64,000 nucleotides of DNA, taken from positions 61,022,457 through 61,086,456 of the forward strand of contig CM055905.1 in the NCBI GenBank assembly GCA_029582155.1, written 5' to 3'. Source of the DNA: Panopea generosa. Lineage: Eukaryota; Mollusca; Bivalvia; Adapedonta; Hiatellidae. A model generated the notes under the pieces. The model did not search any database and had not been told where the DNA came from. It saw only the letters and a list, made by a program, of their open reading frames with translations. Positions 1 to 12,200 of the stretch are shown here, piece after piece. Both the position numbers and the translations under genes were made by a program. The number at the start of each line of letters is the position of its first letter. Position 1 is the first letter of the stretch.

Positions 1-485
1 CAATGTATCTTTGGACGATAATTCATATTGTTGCCGTGGAAGATAATTGTTATTGTATCTGAGGAAGATGATTAACAATGTTGCCATGGAAGATAATTAA
101 CAATGTTGCCATGGAAGATAATTAACAATGTTGCCATGGAAGATAATTAACAATGTTGCCATAGATGGTAATTAAAGTTGTATCTGAGGATGATAATTAA
201 GAATGTATCTGCGGAAGATAATTAACCAGGGATTTATGGAAGATAATTAACAATTTATCTATAGACGATAATTAATATTGTATCTTTGGAAGATAATTTA
301 CATTGTATCTATGAAAGATAATTAACCATGGATCTACAGAAGATAATTAACACAGTATCTATGGAAGTTAAATAATATTGTATCAATGGAAGATAATTTA
401 CATTGTATCTATGAAAGATAATTATTATTGCATCTATGGAAGATAATTAAGAATGTTGTCATGGATGATAATTAATATTTTATCA
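1..485. repeat. 25-bp minisatellite
   Basis: Tandem units of about 25 bp built on 'gaagataattaacaatg' plus 'ttgccatg'. Copies are near perfect around 60-175 and diverge outwards, where 'tatctatg' variants replace 'ttgccatg'. The array is cut by the left edge of the window. No reading frame persists through it. Confidence 0.85.
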
Positions 486-1057
486 TATAATTACAATGCA
501 GGAGTGTAATAAACCCATGACATATTTTTGATATTAACCTAGTGTAATATCACTTCCAAATCATTGTTCGGTGTTTTCACTATAACTCGGCTCTTGTACT
601 AAAAATGCCAATTTTCCTGAACATATAAATGATGTTGATTTGTCATAGTAAAATGTTATTTTGTGATGTTACGTCATACAATGAATGACAGAAGCAAATA
701 AGCCAGACTCATTTTCAGTCCTTATAGAAAAAGGGAAAAATTACTATTTTTCTGGGATTTGTGATAAAAGGAATCTTACATTCGTGCTCATTTATATAAT
801 ATAAAGCTCGGCAGAGCCTTGCAAATTATATTTTTCCAACTCGTTTAATAAATTCAATAATAAATGAGCACTCAGGTAAGATCCTCTCTGTCTGTTTATA
901 GAGTTTGAACTGTTAATTCTATGTACCATTTCTGATTTTTTTTCATATTTATGTTGTTTAATGCATATCTGTTACTAATAATACAATTTTCTGTAATTCA
1001 GTTGTTCTTACCGGTATGTGCTATAAATTGTCTTGGTGTTTTAAGGAACGTTATAAG
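486..1057. other. AT-rich spacer
   Basis: No gene seen. A short inverted pair ('gtgctcattta' near 785 and 'aaatgagcac' near 864) suggests a decayed MITE around 700-885. Confidence 0.4.
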
Positions 1058-1215
1058 GAGCATGTGGTCCAGTGGTAGAGCATCTGAAGGTCACAGGTTA
1101 GATCCTCCGCCATAGTTAAGTGTAGTGTCCTTGAGCAAGACACTTTGTCTACATACGCTAAGTACTGGTTATACCTAGAAAGACCCTTGGGCGTAATTTG
1201 TCTTAAGCCCGTTTT
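1058..1215 (+). mobile_element. tRNA-derived SINE (type B)
   Basis: The head reads like a tRNA promoter: an A-box-like 'tggtccagtggtagagc' followed by a B-box-like 'ggttagatcc'. The body contains 'tccttgagcaagacacttt' and 'taagtactggtt'. Related copies with the same body lie at 14303-14430 (plus) and at 37500-37685 and 50165-50345 (minus). Confidence 0.65.
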
Positions 1216-1924
1216 CCATGGCGTATATTTTTGCTGTGCTGTTTTTTCCTGAAGCTACTTTTTGTTGCCAATATTAAAAAGCACACAGACAATCAAATGA
1301 TGCAGATTGTCTGAGCAGAGTTTATAGAGGCACGTGCGTGGAAATACACATGTATTTATTGTGTAGTGCCCATCCAAACTGAATTTCCATGCATATACAT
1401 GCAGACAAGCATAGAAAAATCACCTATACTGGCGACTTTTGTTTGTTTGGTTATTAGTCAGTGCCAAAATCTGCTCTGATGGAAACAAAACTATGCTAGA
1501 TAGTGTGAAGCGATTTTTACAAAATCAACGCCTGTTCTGCACATACAAACCCCTGCGATTTAGGCGCTGAAACCGTTAGAATAATACGCGCCATGGAAAA
1601 AGGCCTTAAGTTGCAAGAATGGGTTTCACAATCATTGTAAAATGAATAAGTTTAAAACAAATATATTGTAGCTTAAAGCGTAGAAATCATTTTAGAATGA
1701 ATAAATCAAATATAATCTAATGGCATACTGACACAAACATTATACGTCTCCAAAAGCAAGCTAACTTTCTTCTTACAAAAAAAAAAAGCTCAAAGGGAAC
1801 TGATATCTACAAGTTGAAATGGATTGAAGGAATCATTTTAAATACATGTATCATGTAAAAGGACTACACTATCGGGTGAAACATCGTGCCTGTGGTCAGT
1901 GTCAAGTAGCCATTTTAATGCTGT

Positions 1925-2155
1925 TGAGGACTAAAAAACAAGCAAACCTATCCACTCTTTCCTGGGATCCTGGAAGGTTAATCAGTACTCGAGTACACCT
2001 ATCTCAGCAAATACTGATAACTTCTCCACTTGAATCAGCTGTGAGAAGAATGACAATGAGACGCATTTGTCATATACCAATTATGACGGAGACTGTGGAG
2101 ATTTGACCCCTGGATTGATAGTCAGGCATGCTACCGACTGCGGTAACTGGGCCCA
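1925..2155 (-). mobile_element. tRNA-derived SINE (type A), minus copy
   Basis: Read on the minus strand this matches the copy at 36725-37012. Shared blocks include 'cctggattgatagtcag', 'gatcctggaaggttaa' and the ctcgag-containing middle. The open frame running through 1846-2106 is this repeat, not a gene. Confidence 0.6.
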
Positions 2156-2291
2156 ACTTAGTGGTACATATAACTAAGACAGGCAGTTTTACAGCTGTGA
2201 GGTAGACAAAATGAATACATTCTTAAAATTTTGGGGTCTGAATTCTAAACTCTGAATCTCAATTATTTAAGTCTTGATCAAAAGTGACATA

Positions 2292-2469
2292 CAGTCAAAC
2301 ATGTATAAGCGGTCACCTCTATTAAGCAACCGCTTGTCTTTAGCAACCACATTTGCTATTTCCCATTTTTATACTTTCAGAGCAAATTAACCTGTATAAA
2401 GCAACAACCTGTCTTAAAAGGTCACTTTAACTTCTTTCCTTGACTGGCTGCTTAAGACAGGTTTGACTG
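2292..2469. mobile_element. MITE family 1 (copy 1)
   Basis: 178-bp element with inverted ends 'cagtcaaac' and 'gtttgactg', flanked on both sides by TA. This is the signature of a Tc1/mariner-type non-autonomous element. The inside has paired 'ttaagca' and 'tgcttaag' blocks, so the whole element could fold. It is one of seven copies in the window. Confidence 0.75.
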
Positions 2470-2539
2470 TACATACAGATAAGGGAAACAACTCCTGAAC
2501 ACCTCCCCATCTATTTCCCCAACCCCATCCATATTTACC

Positions 2540-2776
2540 AAGTTTAACCCTTTACTTCATATAGACGCCTTGAGACACCTCAAATATAGACGCCTTTGGA
2601 CACCTCTAATATAGACACCTTTGGACACCTCTAATATAGAAACCTTTATTATTGGGTCAATTATGTTTATATTAACTGACAGAGTTACGACCAATCTGAA
2701 CTCTTCCTGCACTGTTTTCAAAGGCCTTCTGTGAATGGTGCGGTGAAAACGCGTATCTATGAAGTTAAGGGTTAAT
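2540..2776. mobile_element. MITE with 'taaccctttacttcatat' ends
   Basis: Inverted ends 'taaccctttacttcatat' and 'atgaagttaagggtta' enclose about 235 bp. Inside are three tandem copies of a ~28-bp unit built on 'tatagacgcctttggacac'. A related end, with 'atatgaagtaaagggttaa', occurs near 35731. Confidence 0.55.
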
Positions 2777-2956
2777 GAAGAGCCACAAAGAATTTAACTT
2801 ATTATATATATGTCCTATGGAAAAAACAGAAAAAATCAATCATTTAAAATATAGAAATAATTTATTACTATCATTTCAATTAATATCAAAAACTTCATAA
2901 AACAAAACAAAGCAGGCATCAAATAATAGAAACACCAAATATTATAAGGTTATATT

Positions 2957-3170
2957 AGTGTTTCGTACAATATGGGAATATATTGTACGAGTATGTATTG
3001 TGGTGAAAAACACATTGGACGAGACGCTGTAGGTGCTGAGTCCAATATATTGTACTCATACATATTGTGGTGAAAACCATATTGGACTCAGCACCTACAG
3101 CGTCTCGTCCAATGTATTTTTCACCACAATACATACTCGTACAATATATTCCCATATTGTACAAAACACT
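2957..3170. repeat. Near-perfect 92-bp inverted repeat (hairpin)
   Basis: The arms 2957-3048 and 3079-3170 are almost exact reverse complements. The 30-bp loop is itself a partial copy of the left arm ('attgtactcatacatattg'). This is a foldback-type element with no coding capacity. Confidence 0.85.
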
Positions 3171-4962
3171 GTAAAATGATCTTTTTGTTTTATATCTCAA
3201 ACGGAAAGAAACTTATCATTACAGTAAAGAAAACCCCTTTTAAAAAAGTAAACCGTGAGTTCAAAGCGACATACATATGAAGTTGCAGTGAATGATATTT
3301 GGATTTTCTTAACGTCATCGTCATGCAGAACATTTTGTCAGTTGTTTGTTTTTATCGTTGAAATTTCTACTAAATTTATTTACTTTTTTTTTTATTAGTC
3401 ACCATCTTGAATATGAACTGTTCAATATAAAATTTATTGGATCCAATAAACTTCTGCATATTGTACGGTCACATGGTAGCATCTGGAGTACCTGAATGGC
3501 TATATACGTACATGTGTAGAATAACACATGTTTTATAACTGCAGTCAATTTTCAGATGAATTTGAAATGCAGCACAATGTCATAAAGTGTACATGTCCGT
3601 AAGATTTCAGTGTACTAAAAATACACCATTAATTGGCTGCTTCAGGCCTGATGGTGGTGCATAAACACAGATCCGAGTGTATTTGTTTACAATTAAGCGT
3701 GCATGAACTCACAAGTTTCTCCCTAGAATTTCAATAGATTTTTTATTTCAAATTATCATGTACACTTTTTTTTGAAAACATTTTTTTTGCCAATTAAATG
3801 TATTAACAATAATCTAGTTATATGTAAAAATATAACAAAAACAAAACAGTGGTAACTGAAATTTTGAAAAAGGGTTCTCTGATTTAAATCATGTATAGAA
3901 TTATATAAAACCTGCCCCAAAGCCCTCTTGCAGCTTTTATATAACAGTTTGGGCAATAAAACCATAATTCTATCTTTCTTACCACCATTACAGTAATAAT
4001 TCTTCTAAACTGGATAATAATTCCTCACCTACCAGACATGAACTTTAAGACTCTTACATGGGTTACAGAGAAAAAAACATGAACTGTCATGAATTAATCT
4101 TTTTCTTGCATATAAAACTTACTGAATAATTTTTCAATCTAATTCTTCATTGTATTTTTTCCAAGATTTCAAGAATCCTTCATGAGTATGCATGTGGGAT
4201 AGAAAGATCTCGCCCTCTGGGTCAGGGGGCAAAGGTAATGCAAGCCACTTGGGATAACTGTCTTTGTGGGAATTCAGTCAAGCCTCGTTCCACCCAAAAC
4301 AGTTACCCCCAGGGCGGAATTTTCTATCCAACCCTCAAACTCCTTTAAGATTCTTAAATTCTTGAACACAAAACACATTGAATAATCATTTCAAGTTACA
4401 ATCATTTTATCACTATAAGTGGTTAAAAGATGCCAAATCATATAGTTTTTGTCACAAATGTATGAGAGTATGCAAGGCACATGTACACAGTGTGAGATTA
4501 GATTACTGTACCCGGTAAAGACTTAGAAATACATGTCCGGTATTCTAAACAAAGAAGTTCAACCTTCGGGCCAACAACTCGGCAGAGGTTCCTTGCAATA
4601 TCTTTATTGTTCCACTTTATCATCTACTTAACTAGGACGAGATAGAAACGCATTTATATAATTCACATACTTGTACAAATTTAAATTATTCTAAATATGA
4701 TGTAAAATATACCGGTATGTACAGTGAAACTGCAATAACCTGAGGTCGACCTGTACCATTAAAATGCTTGATTGTTCATCTGATGTGTTCTGGTTTTTGC
4801 ATTACCGTTACTTCAGGGTAATTACCTAGTTAATATCTTCGTCTTAATATTGCATAGTGGTCCTTGTTGTTAAAAGGTTTTCTAATATCTGATCAAAGCT
4901 TTCGATTTCATTCTTAATTTTGCGTAACTTGTTCAAAATACTTTTGTTTATTTTCTTAAATC
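3171..4962. repeat. Non-coding spacer with dispersed repeats
   Basis: No gene seen. About 3640-3970 resembles 13720-13990 (shared 'gtattaacaataatctagt' and 'aacctgcccca'). About 4195-4370 resembles 15370-15500: both begin 'ggatagaaa', pass a short inverted core and end 'ggaattttctat' before 'ttaagattctta'-like text. Both look like old non-autonomous elements. Confidence 0.5.

Positions 4963-4995
<33 letters not shown>
4963..4995. repeat. Poly-C tract
   Basis: An uninterrupted run of about 33 C. Its exact length may be affected by sequencing error. Confidence 0.9.
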
Positions 4996-5149
4996 ATCAC
5001 CACCATTTTCGGTGTACTGTGAAATAAACACATGTAAAAGTTACACTGAAATGCAAGTGTTGCATTCTGTGACAGAGTTATTTTACGATTTACACATACT
5101 GGTCTGCAGTGAGAAACTACAATTAGTTGGTTTCTGTATGACAATCAAC

Positions 5150-6420
5150 AGAAAAGTACATGTCGAAGTGCAATAACTCGACATGGTTATGGTCATTAAT
5201 AGAAAAATATTTCACACACAACTAGACATCATGATGATCCTGCACACCAAATCTCATTGAAATCCAGCAAAAACTTAAAGTAGTTTATCCCACATGTTTC
5301 AGTATGGCAATCAACAGAATAACACAAGTCCAAGGGCAATAACTCTGCATGGTTAGTGTCAAGGTTACAAAAATATGTAACTACACACATATATAATGTA
5401 TACATATACATATGATAATGTACAAAAAGTCTCATCAAAATATCTTAAAGGAAACTTAAGTTGTTGAGCAAGAAATATTTATCTATTTTTAGTAACAGTG
5501 ACCTTGACTGTGACCCAATTCACCTAAAATCAATCGCTCATTTCCTTTTCATGTTTGGAACATATACACAAAATTTCATCAAAATAAAAATTATTGGGCA
5601 GAAACTCTTTCTATTATTTTTTTTTTTTTCAATTGTCCATGGGAAATAACTCTGGTTTTATGGACAACTTATGCAGGCGTTTACACTTACTGACATTCTG
5701 ACTAAGGCGATACATTGTTTATATGGTAAAATTCAGCACTTTCAATCCATCAAGGACCATAACTCTGCCAATTCTGGTCAAATATGATTATAACAAAAAT
5801 CTTGGTCAAGCTTTCATGGTCAACAACAATCTGACCATGTCTGGTCACAATATCATATATAATTAAAGGTGGGGGTGGTGGTGTAATGGATAAAGTGCTG
5901 GCCACTCACGCCAGAGGTTGTGTGTTTGACCCCACAGCTCGGCCCAATGTCTCTCATAAAACAACACTCAGTACTAGTTCTACCCAGGAAGCGGACTCAA
6001 AAGCGGTTCATATAAGCTCTGAGCTTTTATCGCAATCAAGCTAAAATAAATAAGTATAAACTAACTAAAGATGCCAGTGTTACACGATAGTAACTAGTAG
6101 TTTTCAATCAACCAAGGGCCATAACTCTCTTCATATTGGTACAATATAGCTGGCTTATGAACTCATTCAGGAACACTTTGGCAAAGTTTTATCACAGTCT
6201 TATCACAACGAAAGGTGATGTGCTATTTATGATACAAATGTCAAAATTTGTTGATTAACCAATGGACAATAACTCAATTCTGGTCTGTCATAGTCGATAC
6301 AAGAAATCATTGGGGAATCATTTCACTAATGTTCTTAAGTTTACAAACTTCTTAGTGTAAAATTGAAAGTTATTAAATAAAAGTCAGGGGAAATTCATTT
6401 AGTGTGACGCTTACTTATTT
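5150..6420. repeat. Degenerate 'ccataactct' repeats
   Basis: Repeated phrases such as 'gggcaataactc', 'ggaccataactctg', 'cagtgaccttgac' and 'caaatctcattgaaatc' recur at roughly 150-250 bp spacing. They recur again at 9300-9780. This looks like old dispersed repeat sequence; no gene is supported. Confidence 0.5.
5868..6065 (+). mobile_element. tRNA-derived SINE (type D)
   Basis: The tRNA-like head 'ggtggtgtaatggataaa' is followed by 'tgtgtttgaccccac', then a body with 'actcagtactagttctacc' and 'aagctctgagctttta'. A reverse-oriented relative lies at 12350-12562. Confidence 0.6.
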
Positions 6421-6449
6421 GACAATCTTTTTTAAGCCTAATAAATTTT

Positions 6450-7540
6450 GTCTAAAATTTGCAAAAATACTGTGCAAATAGAACATTGGTATATGTCATT
6501 ATTTGCTCATACAATATTCTTAAGACTTGCAAAGGGTAGTGAAACGATTGCTTTATTGAACATAAACATCCTGACCAAATTTGGTCCGGTTTCAGGTTTA
6601 GATGAAAAATTGAAGATGTTACACTGTTTACAAGAAAAGTTAACAGCTTTTGGCCAGTTGAGCTAATAAAAAATATGAAATAAAGAATAATTCGAGGGTT
6701 TGGTGTAAAACTAGTCTATCTTGATATTAAAGGGAGTGTATCAGGATAAAATGCTATAAATGTCTGAAAAAATAAAATAATTATCATTTGTATGTCAAAC
6801 TCACCAAAACGTGACAAAATCCATGTGTAAATTGGAGTGGTAACCTTGAAATAAAAATAGTCACAATATTCATGTAGATACTGTTTGATGACCTTCGCAT
6901 CATCATTTTGACACTTTTTCGAAGATGAAACAATTTTTACTACTTGTAAACCTGTATACCAAATCAAATTGAAATCAAAATGAAATCACGCGACTCATTT
7001 AAGACATTTCAAAATATGTTAAGCAGGAAATCTATTTAAGTCTGACCTACATGTAGGCATGTAGCCCAAGTTGGGATAGCCCCTTTCAATATATTATTTT
7101 GGTATTTTTAAATAAATATCCTTTTGACAATATGGGCTCAGTGAGTATATATAAACACGGCACATTGGAAATAAATGTTTTAAGCGAACTTTAAGATTTT
7201 GAAAAATCTCAATATATTCCATAGACTAGTTTTGGTTCCTCGAATGTTAGTTTCAATGACATATCATTTAGATTTTGAGTGAGCACTGAATTGTTTACTT
7301 GCTTAAACCAAAACTCGCATGTGAGCATGCCAGTTGTATTTTGCTCTAGTGAAATTAAATTAACATTTCAATGAAGTCCAACGTTTTTGTTTGTTTTACA
7401 ACTGAAAATAGAGTAAATCAATTTTATACTATAAAAATAATTCACTGTTAAATCTCTATAATTCATAAAAATGCATAAATAATATGTGTTCTTTGTGGAC
7501 AAGCAATTTTTAGTTTCAATTCTTATTCCTACTTTTAAAT
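6450..7540. other. AT-rich spacer without recognisable gene
   Basis: Only short, unsupported open frames. No splice-bounded or domain-like coding sequence was found. Confidence 0.5.
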
Positions 7541-7544
7541 CATA

Positions 7545-7722
7545 CAGTAAAACCTTGGTAAGCGGTCATCTCCAATAAGCAGACACTTGTCTTAAGCAAC
7601 CATGTTTTCTATTTCCCATTTCTATGCTTCCAGAGTAAATTAACCTGTATTAGGCAACAACCTGTCTTAAAAGGCCACTTTTGCTCTTTCCCTCGACTGA
7701 CTGCTTAAGACAGGTTTGACTA
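7545..7722. mobile_element. MITE family 1 (copy 2)
   Basis: Same element as 2292-2469. The left end is 'cagtaaaacctt'; the right end 'caggtttgacta' is slightly decayed. It sits after a TA. Confidence 0.7.
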
Positions 7723-8005
7723 CTATAATACAGTAAAACAATGGCTCAAACCCGACCTGACTGGACAAAATAGTTTGAGTTAAGGGTTGCTCGAGCCAAG
7801 TACTAATCAACATCATACCATACATGTATATGCATCGAAACAGGAATTCAGCCAGGCCCAGATAAATGGTTCCAGCTATATGTTGTTCTACTGTATATGA
7901 TGCAACAAAAATAATCTTTACTCAAAGCACAAAGCAGTTTAATAAAAACTATGACACTGACATTGGTCAAAATTATTATAAGCATATTTGCATCTCTAAA
8001 GATCT

Positions 8006-8530
8006 TAAGAGACTAAGAGCTGTCGGAGGGACAGCGCGCTTGACTATTCAAATATTTGTCACAGAAGTACAAATTTGATTGAGACTGATGACAAATCCCA
8101 GCAAATAAGAGTTATCTAACTTACAAAATTGAGTAGGTTTTTATAACTGCAATATCTTGTATGAAGTTTCAATCAAATACATGCAGTGACTGCTGAGTTA
8201 CAAAATTTCAAAGTAAAACAAAGACCCTAATTTGCAAAAAATTCTGGCAAGAGTTATCCGACTTGATTAATTTAGATTTGATGGTATTTGCACGCAAAAC
8301 TTTAACCAGATTTTCTAAGTCAAACAAGGGCAATAATTTGCATTATTTTCATGCAAGAGTTATCCAACTTATTATTGTAGTAGGGTCGATGACTAGGAAG
8401 GCTTGTGTAAAGTTTCAAGGCAATACATGCAATGGTTACTGGGATATGGACTTGCATGCAAAACTTTAACCAAGGTGTAACGCCGACACCAGGGTGAGTA
8501 GAATAGCTCTCTTTATTCTCCGAATAGTCA
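8006..8530. mobile_element. Dispersed 'gagctgtcggagggacagc' element
   Basis: It starts with 'agagctgtcggagggacagc', itself a short palindrome, and ends with 'cgccgacaccagggtgag' then 'gaatagctct'. A shorter element with the same two ends is at 49130-49400. The 3' phrase also occurs alone at about 12300-12335. Probably a non-autonomous transposon. Confidence 0.55.
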
Positions 8531-9081
8531 AGCTAAAAATTAGAAAGGTGTCTGTTGACACAAATGCCTCAGGTACTGATTGTAAACCAATTTCTTAACA
8601 AAAATTAGACAATATAGTGGCCATAACTCATGTAAAATTTGACTGGCGTTAACAAATACTTGATTCCCCTTCATCTTTCTTCAAATGGCGCAAGCGTAAG
8701 AAATGAAAAATTTCATTAACAACTTTGATTAGTCTATCACCTTTCATTTTCCTGAAATGTCTAGATATGTTTTTCTGGGTTGCATTTCACTCAAAAACTT
8801 ACGATAAAAATCAGTCGTAAATGTAAAGTAACAAATATGCATAATATTTTTCATAGCCATCCACATGAATTTACAATTGTATTTTAAGAAAATTTACCAT
8901 TTTCTGAATTTTTCAATTAAGTTTGGTTTCATTTGGAGTTATTTATAAAGTATATTGAACAATACTTAGGATCTATTTTTTTGTGAAACGCACCCCAGAG
9001 TTATGATCCGATTTCCTTATAAAATTGCACTGATTTGGCCTAAATGTTTATCACTCTGATTGGCTGATCCCTCTTTCTCCT

Positions 9082-9230
9082 TCATCTGACAGGATTACTG
9101 GTCAATAGGAGTTTAATCTCCGAAGTAGTTTCGAGTTCAAGCACCGTCTGGCCGTCACAGTCTCTGATGTCTGTGCGAGCACCATGGTTCATAAGGCATC
9201 TGACAACTTGTGGGTGTTCACAAATTACAG
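9082..9230 (-). CDS. ACBD6: ACBD6 exon 7 (C-terminus)
   Basis: Completes Ala and continues VICEHPQVVRCLMNHGARTD, then IRDCDGQTVLELE and a short tail ending NPVR before TGA. This is the second half of the last ankyrin repeat and the C-terminal cap. Confidence 0.92.
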
Positions 9231-12200
9231 CTGAAATGGAAGATTACCATAACTAAGTTGAACGAGTTCAGCAGTACCATATGCATTATAACATAAACAA
9301 TGTCAGTTGGGAACATTTTTTTATTATTTTTTTTTCAGTTTCAGACTACAAAACTACATTTATTCTCCCATCTCATTTTTATTTTTAACAACAGTGACCT
9401 TGACCCCAGCGACCCTATATACAATTCAAGCGTTCCTCTCCATCCAATCTTCAGACACCAAATTTCATGGCAATATCTCACTCTTAACAGCAGTTACCAG
9501 TCGGATTTTTTTTCTATTTTAGTGACAGTGACCTTGACCTCAATAGCATCAAATACAATCCAAACATTCCTCAGCATTCATTCAACTCACACACCAAGTT
9601 TCATGGCAATATCTCATTCTATTCATCTCAATTCTTACACAAAGTTAACAGTCAAAAACCTGTTTTTATATTTTTAGCAACACTGATCTTGATCCCAGTG
9701 ACCCTATATACAATCCAGGCTATGCAATCTGTCCAGACACCAACTTTCATGGCAATATCTCCCTTCCAACAAAACTTATCAGTAGGAAATTGTTCAATAA
9801 AACGTGTGCCCTCAATCAGAGTGTTGACAACTTCGCAGTTTCAATGATGACATTTAATATCAAAACGGAACAATAACTTTATTTTTTCCCATTAAACAGT
9901 TAGAAAATATAATGTAAATAAAAGCAAAATTTTGAGTTTTCATCCGGTGATGAAAAACATTAGTCTAGTTTAATTCTGCCGAAAAAGCACTTTGGGCTTC
10001 ACAAACTCAATAAAAACTCAATATTTTGCTTTTAGTCCTTAAATAATACATTCTGCAAATCAAGCGATAAGTTAAGTGAGTTTTATGTGAGGATTTATTA
10101 TTCAATCTAAATATATTTTTAAGCATTAGGCCATCATAAATTAATTGCTAGATTATCATCCAAGTATTTCTTATAAAACGGGGAGGACGTGACGATTTAT
10201 TATTTTTTTTATGAAAATAAAAAGGGTTGTGGCGGTATGAAAATTAGGGGGCGGGTGGTATGATAATCTAGCAATAAATTTATTACGGCCTTATTGATAA
10301 AATGTTAAAGGGGTGATGTTTTTTTATATCATTTAGTCACAATGACTCCAATATTACAGTATGTCATATTCGTGCCTGAAGCCTTCACAATCTGACTAGA
10401 TTAAAAACTGTTTTATATTACACTTAAATATGGCACACCACTACCCCCTTTAATCTAGAGTAGAAACTTGGCAAACTGAGAGTAAACTGGAAACAAACAT
10501 ACCAAAATGTAATGGTGTCTGTTTCTCACCATCCTGCAAGAAACAAAATAAAACTGATTTCAGATCATTTGTGAACAGTTCCATCATATTTCTGATAATT
10601 GTAAATGATTCCATCATATAGCCAGGCTTGATTAGCCCAGTATGTAACATGTCTGACTATAAATCTAAGGGTGGTGAGTTCGAATCCATGCCAGGCCACA
10701 GTCTCCATTAATATTATTAATATATGACCAGTGTTTCATCGTGATTTGTTTCTCACTACTGATTCATGTGAGAAAGCTATCAGTTACTTGCAGACTTGTG
10801 TGCTTAAGTACTGGTTAACCTTTTGGGATCCCAAAAAAGGGCGGTTAGGTATTTAAACTGATTGTCTGTTTGTCCTTGATGGCACAAAAACAACGCTTAA
10901 TCTCCAAAACAAAACAAATAAGAGCACCGTAAGTGGGTGCAGATGCTCGTCTTTTTTCCAAATCTATTACGTAGGGCAAAGTCAGTAAAGTAAACTTTTT
11001 AAACATGATGGTAATATGTTTAAAAAATCAATAGTATATCATAATGTACCATCAGAAAAACAGATATATCTGTATGAATGAAACCATCTTTCATATTAGC
11101 AAAATAGTAGAAACATGTATGTGCAAGTAGGACTATAACAGCAGAATATACACTATGTATATGTCTGGCTTTGGTTGGCTAGCCAGTACTTAAGCTGAAA
11201 ATGTATTTTATCTAATTTTAAAATCTGGGTGTGGATGTGGGGGTGTATATGCCAAAATTTAATAAACAGGGCTGTGCAGGTTTAATACAATAAAAAAAGT
11301 TGGACGGGTTAGTAACAAAGTTGAAAATAATTCAATACAGAACAAAATTTGTAAAGAACAGAATTTAAAAAAAAATAATCGGAGAATGGGGTCTTGGGGT
11401 TGGTAACAAAGGGGCAGAATAGTATTAAAGTTAAAAAAAAAATAATTAAAAGTTGGGGTAGGCAACAAAGTTGAAAAGGGGGCAAATTATTTAATCTAAA
11501 ACAAAACAAAGTTAAAAAAAAAATGGGCAGGGATGGGGGTTGGGTAGGGGTGAGGGTCTTGGTGTTGTTAACAAAGTTGAAATGGGGCAGAGTATTTGAT
11601 TTAATAGAAAACAAAATTTGAAAAAAAAAAAAAAATGGGCGGATATGGGGGGGGGGGGGGGGGGGGTAGGTGTGAGGGTCTTGGGGTCAGTAACAAAGTT
11701 GAAATGGGGCAGAGTATATGATTTAATACAAAACAAAATTTCAGAGTATTTGATTTAATACAAAACAAATTTTAAACAAAAAATTGGCAGCAGGGTGGGG
11801 GTCTTCGTTGGGCTTTGGCAGGTAGCCAAGTAGATATGGGACAACGGACCTGGCAAATTCAAACAATGATACAAAGTTTTTCCAATCTGTGATCTATTTA
11901 TCAATCTGGATACATTTACATGTACAACAATTCATATAAATACCCAATAACAGTTTTGGGTGCATAAAACTTTTAACCGGAAAATGACAGTATTAACCAA
12001 GTCCATTAAATAGGTCAAAGTCAGTGATGTAAACTTTTTTTGAGTTGATGGTGATCAGTTTACAGAATTAATAGTATTACTGAAAGATAAAATTGATTAA
12101 AAAAAAATTTAACCTAAGGTTTTAGAGCCCAAAGTATAGAATTTATGTAAGTTAGCTATATACATTGTTTCTATAACATAATATAAATGTGTATATGAAG

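Noticed and set aside
1846..2106. 86-codon plus-strand ORF
   Set aside because: It lies in a reversed type-A SINE also found at 36725-37012 and 59112-59390.
11259..11736. Minus-strand ORFs of about 70-100 codons rich in Phe, Leu and Pro
   Set aside because: Generated by the G-rich, A-rich tandem repeat in an ACBD6 intron.
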